Assembly: GCA_045589455.1 (NCBI GenBank)
Contig: JAZNPC010000006.1
Span: 1 to 14,316, forward strand
DNA from: RGIG990 sp045589455
GTDB lineage: Bacteria; Verrucomicrobiota; Kiritimatiellia; RFP12; UBA3636
DNA: 14,316 nt
Direction: 5' to 3'
Shown here: positions 1-6,750 of the stretch, piece after piece
Layout of the letters: each line of letters begins with the position of its first letter
How positions within the stretch are numbered: position 1 is the first letter of the stretch
The notes under the pieces: generated by a model
Seen by the model: the letters and a program-made list of their open reading frames with translations, nothing else
Database searches by the model: none
What the model was told of the DNA's origin: nothing
Made by a program: the position numbers and the translations under genes

Positions 1-4
1 GAGC

Positions 5-24
5 GCGCGAGTGCGCTCTCGCGC
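5..24. repeat. GC-rich 7-bp inverted repeat at window edge
   Basis: GCGCGAG (5-11) and CTCGCGC (18-24) are perfect inverted copies around a 6-nt loop. It may be the tail of another unit of the palindrome-rich array that follows. There is no T-tract, so it does not look like a Rho-independent terminator of a gene left of the window. Function unknown. Confidence 0.4.
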
Positions 25-29
25 AGTAA

Positions 30-66
30 CAGGATGGTCAGGATTTTGCATGATTGGCAGGATTGG
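30..66. repeat. Degenerate 9-bp-period tract (CAGGATTGG-like)
   Basis: Four consecutive units can be read: CAGGATGGT (30-38), CAGGATTTT (39-47), GCATGATTGG (48-57) and CAGGATTGG (58-66). Three are 9 bp and one is 10 bp. The tract is non-coding and lies at the head of the repeat-rich region. From memory, similar CAGGAT-rich intergenic tracts occur in unrelated bacteria, but this was not checked here. Confidence 0.55.
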
Positions 67-74
67 TTGGGTGT

Positions 75-87
75 GTGCGCAGCGCAC
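75..87. repeat. Short perfect palindrome next to stem-loop 1
   Basis: GTGCGC (75-80) and GCGCAC (82-87) flank a single A at 81. It sits just before the left arm of the larger stem-loop at 89-157. The second stem-loop has a comparable GC-rich palindrome, GCGCTAGCGC (264-273), just before its left arm, so a GC-rich palindrome upstream may be part of the unit. Confidence 0.4.
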
Positions 88-88
88 T

Positions 89-157
89 ACACTAGCGCTT
101 GACGTTGGACATGGTCTTGCTCTCGTTGTCGCAAGGCCAACATACAAGCGCTAGTGT
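89..157. repeat. Long nested stem-loop 1 of the left-end array
   Basis: The outer arms are 13 bp and perfect: ACACTAGCGCTTG (89-101) and CAAGCGCTAGTGT (145-157). Inside them GTTGG (104-108) pairs with CCAAC (137-141), and CTTGC (116-120) pairs with GCAAG (131-135), leaving a 10-nt terminal loop. The whole could fold as a 69-nt stem-loop in RNA or extruded DNA. Arms and layout resemble the element at 275-350. No RAYT or other transposase is in the window, and no transcript of it is evident. It is either a mobile palindromic element of the REP/MITE kind or a structured site of unknown use. Confidence 0.65.
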
Positions 158-178
158 GGGGGCAACCCATGTGCTTGT

Positions 179-276
179 GTGATGGCTAGAAGTGCGAAAA
201 AGGGACGCAGAGACGCAGTGGACGCGGAGGGCGCTGGGCTTGTGTGATGGGTGTGGTGTTGAGGCGCTAGCGCGCA
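179..276. repeat. 98-bp direct repeat, copy 1
   Basis: This segment recurs at 392-489, offset 213 bp, with one difference (C at 234, A at 447). Identity of 97/98 bases implies recent duplication or active homogenisation. Inside is a short-period tract (GGACGCAG, AGACGCAG, TGGACGCGG, about 200-225) and the palindrome GCGCTAGCGC (264-273). The 13-mer GCTTGTGTGATGG occurs at 173-185, 238-250 and 451-463. Beyond 276 the copies stay related but are shifted by about one base up to the shared CCGCTTGTTG. Confidence 0.9.
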
Positions 277-350
277 CATTACCGCTTGTTGTTGCCTTTG
301 TTATTGCGGAATCTGACGAAGCAATAATGCAACTGCCAAGCGCTAATGTG
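275..350. repeat. Long nested stem-loop 2 of the left-end array
   Basis: The outer arms are 14 bp with one mismatch: CACATTACCGCTTG (275-288) and CAAGCGCTAATGTG (337-350). Inside, GTTGC (291-295) pairs with GCAAC (329-333), and TTATTGC (301-307) pairs with GCAATAA (321-327), around a 13-nt loop. Three nested stems in the same order as in 89-157 make it a second member of one element type. The inner sequences differ, which suggests that the fold is kept rather than the sequence. Confidence 0.65.
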
Positions 351-391
351 TACGACCCACCAAGGTCATTGAGACAAAGAGCGTGATGCAC

Positions 392-489
392 GTGATGGCT
401 AGAAGTGCGAAAAAGGGACGCAGAGACGCAGTGGACGCGGAGGGCGATGGGCTTGTGTGATGGGTGTGGTGTTGAGGCGCTAGCGCGCA
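392..489. repeat. 98-bp direct repeat, copy 2
   Basis: This is the second copy of the segment at 179-276, with a single substitution. It ends at the palindrome GCGCTAGCGC (477-486), and a related left arm (GCATTCCGCTTG, 490-501) follows. No matching right arm is present. Instead the sequence runs into the promoter of the glycosidase operon, so the third hairpin unit is truncated. GTTGATTGTT occurs at 501-510 and 524-533, the second copy covering the -35 region. Confidence 0.9.
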
Positions 490-524
490 GCATTCCGCTT
501 GTTGATTGTTGGATTGTTCTTCTG

Positions 525-554
525 TTGATTGTTCTCTCCCGTCTATGGTATAAT
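525..554 (+). promoter_or_regulatory. Extended -10 sigma-70 promoter of the GH operon
   Basis: TTGATT (525-530), an 18-bp spacer and a perfect TATAAT (549-554) preceded by TG at 546-547 form an extended -10 promoter. It lies 41 bp before the start codon of the 666-aa gene and directly after the repeat array. No operator is obvious, though GTTGATTGTT is duplicated over the -35. Confidence 0.7.
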
Positions 555-595
555 TCAAGTATTGATGATTAAATGGCAAGAGGAGTCCAATAAGT

Positions 596-2596
596 ATGAA
601 AGCCAAAGAAAATATTAATCCTATACCAGCAGTGCCAGAGGATTATATCAATATTGTTCCTGTTTTTCCTGATAGACCAGATTATTCAGTTAAAGAAATT
701 TGCCGCCAAGCCAAGGAACTTGGAATTCGTAAGTTTGCATTATCTCTTTCTTTTCATCCTCAAACCTCGCCAGCTTCAAAGCTAATCGCTCCTCTATGCA
801 AATGCTTTGCTCTTGTACGAGATGGTCTAGAAAAAGCAAATATTGGTGTAGAGTTTGGTGCACTTATACAAAGCCACTCTGGCCATGGTTGGAATGGTCG
901 TGTTCCATTGACTAATGAAACCTGGCAGAAGATAGTCAATTCAGATGGCTCACCATCTCCACGCTTCTGTGCCTTGGATAAGGACTTTCAAGGCTATGTT
1001 GAAAATGTCGTAGACTCCTTGGTTAGAGAAAGGCCTGCATTTCTTTTGATAGATGATGATTTTGGTCCACGAGATTGGGAATGCTACTGTCCATTACATG
1101 CAGAGCTCTATAGAAAAGCATTAGGCAATGCTTCATATTCTGATGAAGAGCTTCGTAATATGGTGCGTACAAGGGATTGGAATGATCCAGAGGTGGCAAA
1201 GCTCTCCAAAGTTAGAGCAGAATCTGTATTGCCTCTTGCCAAGCTAATTCGTCGCACCATAGATAAGATTAACCCCAAGCTACGCTGTGGTATTTGTGTT
1301 GGCGTGAATTATGGATTTGGACATAAAATAGCAAAGGCTCTTGCAGGACCCAATACCGCTCCATTTATTCGCATTGGTAATGGTGTTTATGGTGGTAAGC
1401 AAACCACTATGTTTTATAGTTCTGTTCGCAAGACCTATAGGATGCTAAACATTCTTTCTTCCGTAGATGATATTCTTAATGAGGGCGACACATTTCCACA
1501 AAATCAGTGGGGTACAAATGCTGAAATGTTTGGAGCACAAACGGCTCTTGGTTTGTGGTCTGGAATTAAGGGCGCAAAACTTTGGATGTCAGAATTTGAA
1601 AGTCCTTATGATAAGGACTCACAAAATGCCTTCGAAAAGCTTCTTATAAAGCGAGGTTGCTTACATCGTGAGCTACTTAAAATTGGTAGAATAGTGAAGC
1701 GTGATGGTGTGTCATCACCTCTCTATGATATTGGTGCGTTAGCCTACAACTCAGAAAAAGCTGGTGCATGGCTTTATGGTACTGATTGGGGAGATGCTTT
1801 GCTTGGACCATTTGGGTTTCCTATATGTTGGTCTAATTCTTGCGTTAATGATGTTTATGCTTTGTCTGGTTTTGATGCCCAGTATTTGACGGATAAAGAT
1901 ATCAAGCAGCTTTTATCAAAGAAAATCATAATTGATTCACATGCGGCAAAGCAGCTTACTAAGCGAGGCTTTGCGTCTCTTATGGGTGTAAAAGCAGATA
2001 ATGGAGAAGATGATTTTTTCTTTACCCGTGAGGATTTGGTTGAAGATAATAATTTACGTATGAATTTGATGTGGGAGGAGGGAATGGCTCGGCTTATTCC
2101 TTGCACTTCAAAGACAAAGATACTCACAGAGTTTAAGTGTCAGAATGGTGTTTCTGATTCAAATCCAAAGGTAATTTCTCCAGGAATAACGTTATTTGAA
2201 AACAAACTTGGTGGCAGGGTGTGTGTTACTGGTTGGAGTCCTATGGAGCCATTTTACAAAAAGTTTAGAGTTACCCGCAAATTATACATGCTGAGAATTT
2301 TTGAGTGGCTTTGTGGCAATGTTCCTGACTGTACATTTGCAGGTTATGGTCAGGTTCTTGTACAAACTGGTTTATTGCCAAGTGGTGAGCGGATAATGTT
2401 TGCACTTAACATTTCATCAGATTCTCGAGAAAAGTTATCAATTTATTTAAAGGAATTTCCTAAGAATGCTCAGCAATTGGGTGACGATGGCGTATGGCGC
2501 CCAATTAAATTTGCTAGAGACAAGAAAATTTGTGGTGTTGTTAACTTTAATACAAGGTTCGGACACCTTGCGCCAATTGTTATTAAAATTATTTAA
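596..2596 (+). CDS. Uncharacterised glycoside hydrolase-like protein (putative TIM barrel)
   Basis: This 666-aa protein has no signal peptide or membrane segment and is predicted cytoplasmic. The start is backed by AGGAG (581-585) and the promoter upstream. The layout suggests a TIM-barrel glycosidase with C-terminal beta domains: strand-like segments ending in acidic motifs such as LLIDDDFG (150-157), EGDTFPQN (296-303) and KLWMSEFE (328-335), plus a CYCPLH motif (163-168). The segment around residues 300-335 resembles, from memory, hypothetical proteins of Lentisphaerae, Planctomycetes and Clostridia distantly like GH42-type enzymes; no CAZy family can be assigned. Candidate catalytic acids are among D153-D155, E296 and E333/E335, as inference only. 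The gene is 18 nt upstream of a GH36 gene in the same operon, which supports a role in glycoside breakdown. Confidence 0.6.
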   Translation: MKAKENINPIPAVPEDYINIVPVFPDRPDYSVKEICRQAKELGIRKFALSLSFHPQTSPASKLIAPLCKCFALVRDGLEKANIGVEFGALIQSHSGHGWNGRVPLTNETWQKIVNSDGSPSPRFCALDKDFQGYVENVVDSLVRERPAFLLIDDDFGPRDWECYCPLHAELYRKALGNASYSDEELRNMVRTRDWNDPEVAKLSKVRAESVLPLAKLIRRTIDKINPKLRCGICVGVNYGFGHKIAKALAGPNTAPFIRIGNGVYGGKQTTMFYSSVRKTYRMLNILSSVDDILNEGDTFPQNQWGTNAEMFGAQTALGLWSGIKGAKLWMSEFESPYDKDSQNAFEKLLIKRGCLHRELLKIGRIVKRDGVSSPLYDIGALAYNSEKAGAWLYGTDWGDALLGPFGFPICWSNSCVNDVYALSGFDAQYLTDKDIKQLLSKKIIIDSHAAKQLTKRGFASLMGVKADNGEDDFFFTREDLVEDNNLRMNLMWEEGMARLIPCTSKTKILTEFKCQNGVSDSNPKVISPGITLFENKLGGRVCVTGWSPMEPFYKKFRVTRKLYMLRIFEWLCGNVPDCTFAGYGQVLVQTGLLPSGERIMFALNISSDSREKLSIYLKEFPKNAQQLGDDGVWRPIKFARDKKICGVVNFNTRFGHLAPIVIKII

Positions 2597-2614
2597 AATT
2601 AAGGAGTATAAATA

Positions 2615-4393
2615 ATGGAAGTCAAATTGCAAACTACTATTGGTTGTCTTAATATTTATTATGGTGATGATTGTGGCTGGGAATTTTCAACTGCTGTTCG
2701 AAAAGAAATGCCAGGGGTTGATATCGTTGATATTGAGCTGTCTCCTATTGGAGAAACAGAAAAGGTACCACCAAGTTTTACTGTTTACACTAAATGTGAA
2801 CAAATACGCCCTTCTTTATACCGCTGGACACCTCTTATAGAAAATATGTGTCTCCCTCCAGATTGGCTTTGCGAGGTTTATTCTGAGCTAGCATGGTCAG
2901 TTCCAATTAACTCAGCAATTGGTGAAGCATCAGTTAATACAGTTACCTTTTCTATTTCAGATGCATTTAGGAAGGTGATAACAAAGTTAGGTATAAATGA
3001 GTATACCTCATTTCCTAGCTATACGGCAGAATTTTTTACAGTTCCAGAGTCACCTATGGGACCGCAGAAAATATCTATTCGCATTGATACAAGAGCAATT
3101 CCTTATTATGAGGCAATTAACTCTGGAGCTGAATGGTTAGAGCAAATGCCAGAATATAAACCATGTATGGTCCCTGAATGTGCGTTTGAACCATTATATT
3201 CAACATGGTATAATTTCCATCAGGATATTCATGATGCTCCAATTATTAAAGAGTGTGCAGAAGCCGTTAAATATGGAATGAAAACAGTCATTGTTGATGA
3301 TGGCTGGGAGCTAGAAAAATTAGGTGGTGGCCTTTATAGATATTGTGGAGATTGGGAGCCTGCAGAATCTCGTTTCCCTAATATGGCAGAGTTTGTGGAG
3401 AAAATCCATGAGCAAGGCATGAAGGTTATGTTGTGGTTCTCTGTGCCTTTCGTTGGTGATGATAGTAAGATTATTGAGAAATTAGGTAAAATGACTCTTA
3501 CTCGTAGAGATGCTCTGCGTACAAATATTCTTGATCCTCGTTTTCCTGAGGTACGTGAATATCTAAAGAATGTTTATGTCACAGCACTTAAGGAATGGAA
3601 GCTAGATGGCTTTAAGCTAGATTTTATTGATAATATTTCATTACGCGGAAATCCAGATCCAGCTCTTAACGATAATTATGCAGGAAGGGATTATAAATCT
3701 ATCCCAGAGGCAACAGATGTGATGCTTTCTGAGATTAGTGCTGCATTGCGTGAAATTAAGCCAGATATTATGATTGAATTTAGACAGGGATATGTTGGAC
3801 CAGCAATTCGCAAATATGGCAATATGCTACGTGCAGCCGATTGCCCAGCTGATGTTCTACGAAATCGTTTGCGTACAATTAGCTTGCGTTTAACCTCTGG
3901 TAAGTCTGCTGTCCATTCTGATATGATTGAATGGCCTCGTGATGCAACACCTGAGTTTGCTGCATTACAATTTTTAGCAATCTTATTTAGTGTCCCTCAG
4001 CTTTCTTTAAAGATAGAAGATTTAACTCATGAGCAAGCTCGTATGATGAAGCATTGGATAGATTTCTGGGTTAAGCATCGCGACACTTTAATGTTTGGTA
4101 AGCTAATACCTTTAGAACCAGAGTGCTGCTATTCTGTTGTTAAGGCAAAGGGTAGTGAAGAATCAATTTCTGCAATCTACACTCCTAATAAAGTTGTTGA
4201 GTTGTTTGGCGTTAAGGAAGAGTACGTTGTTAATGCTTCAGGAATAACAAGGTGTTTTGTTGATACAAAAGCAATAGGTGTTGTTGAGTTATACAATACT
4301 TTTGGAGAAAAGGTTTCTGAGCAGACATTTGTTGAAGGTATAAATGTTATAGACATTCCTCTTTCTGGATATGCAAAGTTTCTACCTCGTTAA
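2615..4393 (+). CDS. GH36-type alpha-galactosidase (clan GH-D), cytoplasmic
   Basis: This 592-aa protein is likely to hydrolyse terminal alpha-galactosides (raffinose-type or galactolipid/galactomannan fragments) with retention of configuration. Clan GH-D marks are clear: VDDGW (227-231), VMLWFS (271-276), DGFKLDF (331-337) with D336 as likely nucleophile, and RAADCPAD (406-413) holding the likely acid/base Asp. A beta-sandwich-like N-terminal region (about 1-170) and a short C-terminal beta domain (about 500-592) frame the barrel. It is shorter than classical GH36 enzymes of about 700 aa. No signal peptide is seen. An AAGGAG (2601-2606) lies 8 nt before the ATG. It is co-transcribed with the upstream GH-like gene and ends in a terminator. 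Substrate specificity cannot be read from sequence; alpha-N-acetylgalactosaminidase or another GH-D activity remains possible. Confidence 0.85.
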   Translation: MEVKLQTTIGCLNIYYGDDCGWEFSTAVRKEMPGVDIVDIELSPIGETEKVPPSFTVYTKCEQIRPSLYRWTPLIENMCLPPDWLCEVYSELAWSVPINSAIGEASVNTVTFSISDAFRKVITKLGINEYTSFPSYTAEFFTVPESPMGPQKISIRIDTRAIPYYEAINSGAEWLEQMPEYKPCMVPECAFEPLYSTWYNFHQDIHDAPIIKECAEAVKYGMKTVIVDDGWELEKLGGGLYRYCGDWEPAESRFPNMAEFVEKIHEQGMKVMLWFSVPFVGDDSKIIEKLGKMTLTRRDALRTNILDPRFPEVREYLKNVYVTALKEWKLDGFKLDFIDNISLRGNPDPALNDNYAGRDYKSIPEATDVMLSEISAALREIKPDIMIEFRQGYVGPAIRKYGNMLRAADCPADVLRNRLRTISLRLTSGKSAVHSDMIEWPRDATPEFAALQFLAILFSVPQLSLKIEDLTHEQARMMKHWIDFWVKHRDTLMFGKLIPLEPECCYSVVKAKGSEESISAIYTPNKVVELFGVKEEYVVNASGITRCFVDTKAIGVVELYNTFGEKVSEQTFVEGINVIDIPLSGYAKFLPR

Positions 4394-4404
4394 AGATTAA
4401 GATG

Positions 4405-4441
4405 ATGTGCCTGTGGTGTTTTATTGCAGGCACATTTTTTT
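4405..4441 (+). terminator. Rho-independent terminator of the GH operon
   Basis: A perfect 9-bp stem, ATGTGCCTG (4405-4413) and CAGGCACAT (4427-4435), has a 13-nt loop and is followed directly by a T-run. It lies 12 nt after the GH36 stop. It also overlaps the ATG at 4402 that opens the longest reading frame of the next gene, which speaks against that start. Confidence 0.88.
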
Positions 4442-4452
4442 ATTGTTCTTGG

Positions 4453-4481
4453 TTGACCTCTTTCTTGTTGTTTGGTAAGAT
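4453..4481 (+). promoter_or_regulatory. Sigma-70 promoter of the LRR protein gene
   Basis: TTGACC (4453-4458), a 17-bp spacer and TAAGAT (4476-4481) lie just after the upstream terminator and about 35 bp before the chosen ATG. A separate promoter after a strong terminator indicates an independent transcription unit. Confidence 0.6.
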
Positions 4482-4502
4482 TTGTGGACATTTGAAAACC
4501 TT

Positions 4503-4507
4503 GAGGA
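4503..4507 (+). promoter_or_regulatory. Shine-Dalgarno site deciding the LRR gene start
   Basis: GAGGA (4503-4507) lies 8 nt before the ATG at 4516. No comparable site precedes the in-frame ATG at 4402 or the one at 4405. This supports the shorter start, which exposes a signal peptide. Confidence 0.7.
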
Positions 4508-4515
4508 TAAAGTAT

Positions 4516-5850
4516 ATGAATAAATTATGTTTGTTGTTTGCTACTGTTTTTTGTTGTGTGTTTGCTTCTGCAACAACATGGAGCTTTGTTGAGGGTTCAA
4601 CAACACAAATTACAGATGGAAATTTTGTTTTAAATATTTCCACAGATTCTAGTACTGGTGAGACAACAATTACCGGTAGCGATGGAATAGGCGTAGCAGA
4701 AGCTGTTCTTGATTTGCGTGGTGTTGAAACGCTAGGACTTAATGTTACAACAACAGGTACGCATTCGCTTCGATATACAACTAATATCACAGGCTTTATC
4801 GGTCATGAGGATCTAGTAAATATAGGAGAATATACTTTTTGTAGCTTGTCAAAGCTTACAGAAGCAACATTTTATGGCGATATTGAAACAATAAATGATA
4901 ATGCTTTTGAAAGCTGTGGTGCTCTAACAAAGGTTACTTTTACTAGTGTAGAAAAAATAAAGAGAATTCCTTCAAATTGCTTTGCAAAATGCTATGCATT
5001 TAAAACTATTTCTCCTATGGTTTTCCCAAATGTAACATACATTGGGGCATCAGCATTTATTAAGTGCCCACTTACAGAAATGTCATTAGAATTCCCAGAG
5101 GTTGTAGATATGGGAAATCATGCATTTAATGGCTGTGACGCATATAAAGTAACAATAAATAAGCTTGTTAAGGGAAGTGGTCAGTATTTCTTCTGTGATT
5201 CTTCTGTTAAGCATATAGAAATGCGTAGCCTTATCGATCTTCCTGATTCATTTTGTAAGTCAAATTCAAAACTTGAGTCTGTGATTATTTCTCCTGCTGT
5301 AACTAATATTGGTGCTAATGCTTTTGCCAATTGCTCTAGCTTGTCGAAAATGGAGCCAATGAAGTTTAACTGTGTACAAAATATTGGTGGAATGGCTTTT
5401 CATAGACCAATATTTTCTGGTGTTCTAGATTTTTCTCGTTCAACCTTTACCAAACTACCTTCCCATGCTTTAAGAACAATGCCAAATCTTTCTGATATTA
5501 TTCTTCCTGAGACATTGACAGAAATTGCCACTTATAATTTTGTTGGTGTAAGAAGTCATAATGTAATTACATTCTTGGGAGACCGTCCAAAAACTACAGG
5601 TAACTCAATTTTTGGTGAAAATAGTGGTAATCGTGCAACAATTCGTATCCGCCCAAAATATGAGAAAAGCTGGATTGAAGGGGGAGCTGTTTCTCCAATA
5701 GAAAATCATCCAGATTTAAAATCCAACTCTGCATATCCTGGCGATGTATATACAATAGGTGTTTTGGACACAACAAATGATCCAAACTTTGCTTATCCTC
5801 ATTGGGTAATCCGTGTGTTTGATCCACCTACAGTAATACAAATTAAGTAG
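4516..5850 (+). CDS. Secreted BspA-like leucine-rich repeat protein (LRR_5)
   Basis: The start at 4516 (444 aa) is preferred over 4402 because the longer frame begins at the upstream terminator and covers the promoter. It also hides a good signal peptide: MNK, a hydrophobic core, then ASA at 17-19 with likely cleavage before T20. Residues about 103-353 hold roughly eleven BspA/TpLRR-type repeats of about 23 aa, each with a core like IGxxAFxxCxxLxxVxF; clear examples start at 103, 126, 176, 199, 265 and 290. The Cys in many repeats is typical of the family. The C-terminal part (about 375-444) is not repetitive and shows no recognisable anchor or sorting motif. Family members are surface or extracellular proteins for binding or adhesion; the ligand is unknown. 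The gene stands alone and ends in tandem stops TAG TAA. Confidence 0.85.
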   Translation: MNKLCLLFATVFCCVFASATTWSFVEGSTTQITDGNFVLNISTDSSTGETTITGSDGIGVAEAVLDLRGVETLGLNVTTTGTHSLRYTTNITGFIGHEDLVNIGEYTFCSLSKLTEATFYGDIETINDNAFESCGALTKVTFTSVEKIKRIPSNCFAKCYAFKTISPMVFPNVTYIGASAFIKCPLTEMSLEFPEVVDMGNHAFNGCDAYKVTINKLVKGSGQYFFCDSSVKHIEMRSLIDLPDSFCKSNSKLESVIISPAVTNIGANAFANCSSLSKMEPMKFNCVQNIGGMAFHRPIFSGVLDFSRSTFTKLPSHALRTMPNLSDIILPETLTEIATYNFVGVRSHNVITFLGDRPKTTGNSIFGENSGNRATIRIRPKYEKSWIEGGAVSPIENHPDLKSNSAYPGDVYTIGVLDTTNDPNFAYPHWVIRVFDPPTVIQIK

Positions 5851-5865
5851 TAATCCATAAATGAT

Positions 5866-5893
5866 AAAAAGCGTACCGCAAGGTGCGCTTTTT
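5866..5893 (+). terminator. Rho-independent terminator with GCAA tetraloop
   Basis: AAAAAGCGTACC (5866-5877) and GGTGCGCTTTTT (5882-5893) pair over 12 bp with one G-U wobble around a GCAA (GNRA) tetraloop. Another T-rich stretch follows. It lies 15 nt after the LRR gene stop. The A-run on the 5' side means it could work in both directions. Confidence 0.9.
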
Positions 5894-5919
5894 CTATTTT
5901 TAAGTGGTTTTTATTAAGT

Positions 5920-5954
5920 TTGTTGTTGTTTGTATATTGTTTATTTTATATCAT
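5920..5954 (+). promoter_or_regulatory. Possible weak promoter of the histidine phosphatase gene
   Basis: Two overlapping weak options are visible: TTGTTG (5920-5925) with TATTTT (5942-5947) at 16 bp, and TTGTTT (5926-5931) with TATCAT (5949-5954) at 17 bp. The stretch is AT-rich, so chance matches are likely. A promoter is expected here because a strong terminator lies upstream. Confidence 0.3.
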
Positions 5955-6021
5955 ATTAAAAAAGAACAACGAATATTGTTGCTAGTGAAATAATTTAAAA
6001 TACATATTATGGAGAAGCATT

Positions 6022-6681
6022 ATGCGTTTACTATTGATTCGTCACGGAAGAATGAAGGGAGATCCCTTTGTTGAACCAGAAATGCCAGTAACAGGTTGTC
6101 TTGCAGATTCTGGAATTAAGCAAGCAAAGAACCTACAAAAGATGCTTGAATCAATACAAATCGATTATGCTTTTTCCTCAACCTACGGGCGTGCCATTCA
6201 GACCGCTGAAATAGCTTTGGAGGGTCATTCGGAATGTGCACCAATCAAGATTGTTAAAAATATTCACGAGTGGAATCCTTCTGTGGAATATAGAAATGCT
6301 ACTTCTACAGAGGCAGAAGCAATGTCAAAGCGCGATGCAGATCGTGATATTGCTGAAACTTGGAAAACAGAGCTTGGAGAGGGGCTCTTTGATATGTATG
6401 CTCGTATAGTTCCTGCATTACTTGAAATTCTTGCTAGTGTAGGCTGGAAGGCAACAGGAGGTGGATTTGTTCCAACAGAGGAGTCAAAGGATAAAACTGT
6501 TGCAATTTTTGCTCACGGTGGTTCTTTAAATGTAATGCTCTCATTTCTTTTAGGTGTTCAGCCTTCTCCAATGGGGCGTTTTAGTCTGCCGCATACAGCT
6601 TGTGCAGATATTCGTTTCAATGAACGCAAGGGTGTGTACTATACCTCACTTCAAATTCCTTTGCCGTATGATGAATATTAA
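6022..6681 (+). CDS. Histidine phosphatase superfamily protein (phosphoglycerate mutase-like)
   Basis: This 219-aa cytoplasmic protein belongs to branch 1 of the histidine phosphatase superfamily, which moves or removes phosphate through a phospho-histidine. Visible marks are LIRHGR (5-10) with nucleophile H8, STYGRAIQTAE (53-63) with R57, HEW with E83 as probable proton donor, and FAHGGSLN (163-170) with the second His H165. The start has GGAG (6011-6014) 7 nt upstream. The substrate is unknown; a small-molecule phosphatase is more likely than a glycolytic mutase, because the mutase-specific sequences are not evident. It is followed by a metallohydrolase gene 69 nt downstream, which seems to have its own promoter. 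Confidence 0.85.
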   Translation: MRLLLIRHGRMKGDPFVEPEMPVTGCLADSGIKQAKNLQKMLESIQIDYAFSSTYGRAIQTAEIALEGHSECAPIKIVKNIHEWNPSVEYRNATSTEAEAMSKRDADRDIAETWKTELGEGLFDMYARIVPALLEILASVGWKATGGGFVPTEESKDKTVAIFAHGGSLNVMLSFLLGVQPSPMGRFSLPHTACADIRFNERKGVYYTSLQIPLPYDEY

Positions 6682-6688
6682 GAAAAAT

Positions 6689-6717
6689 TTAACACTAATA
6701 ATACATTGCTTTAATAA
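6689..6717 (+). promoter_or_regulatory. Candidate promoter of the CehA/McbA-like gene
   Basis: TTAACA (6689-6694), a 17-bp spacer and TAATAA (6712-6717) lie in the 69-nt gap before the gene. The match is moderate. If real, the metallohydrolase can be expressed apart from the phosphatase. Confidence 0.45.
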
Positions 6718-6750
6718 TGTGGCATAGTTTCACGATATCAGGATAAAATT

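Noticed and set aside
89..350. Integron attC sites
   Set aside because: Lengths of 69-76 nt and the imperfect palindromic fold fit, but the RYYYAAC at the 5' end and GTTRRRY at the 3' end are absent. The GTTGG/CCAAC boxes are internal and in the opposite order, and no cassette gene lies between them.
192..386. 64-aa plus-strand reading frame in the repeat array
   Set aside because: It crosses the direct repeat and stem-loop 2 and looks like a chance frame. No ribosome binding site or recognisable motif is seen.
179..489. CRISPR array
   Set aside because: Only two 98-bp repeats with a single 115-bp interval that is itself palindromic; repeat and spacer sizes do not fit, and no cas gene is in the window.
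92..493. 133-aa minus-strand reading frame over the repeat array, with an internal duplicated segment
   Set aside because: The duplication in the protein is only the 98-bp DNA repeat read through. The composition is Ser/His/Thr-rich low complexity, there is no Shine-Dalgarno, and the DNA shows palindromes rather than codon structure.
343..606. 87-aa minus-strand frame
   Set aside because: It overlaps the operon promoter, repeat copy 2 and the start of the GH-like gene, and has low-complexity Ser/His content.
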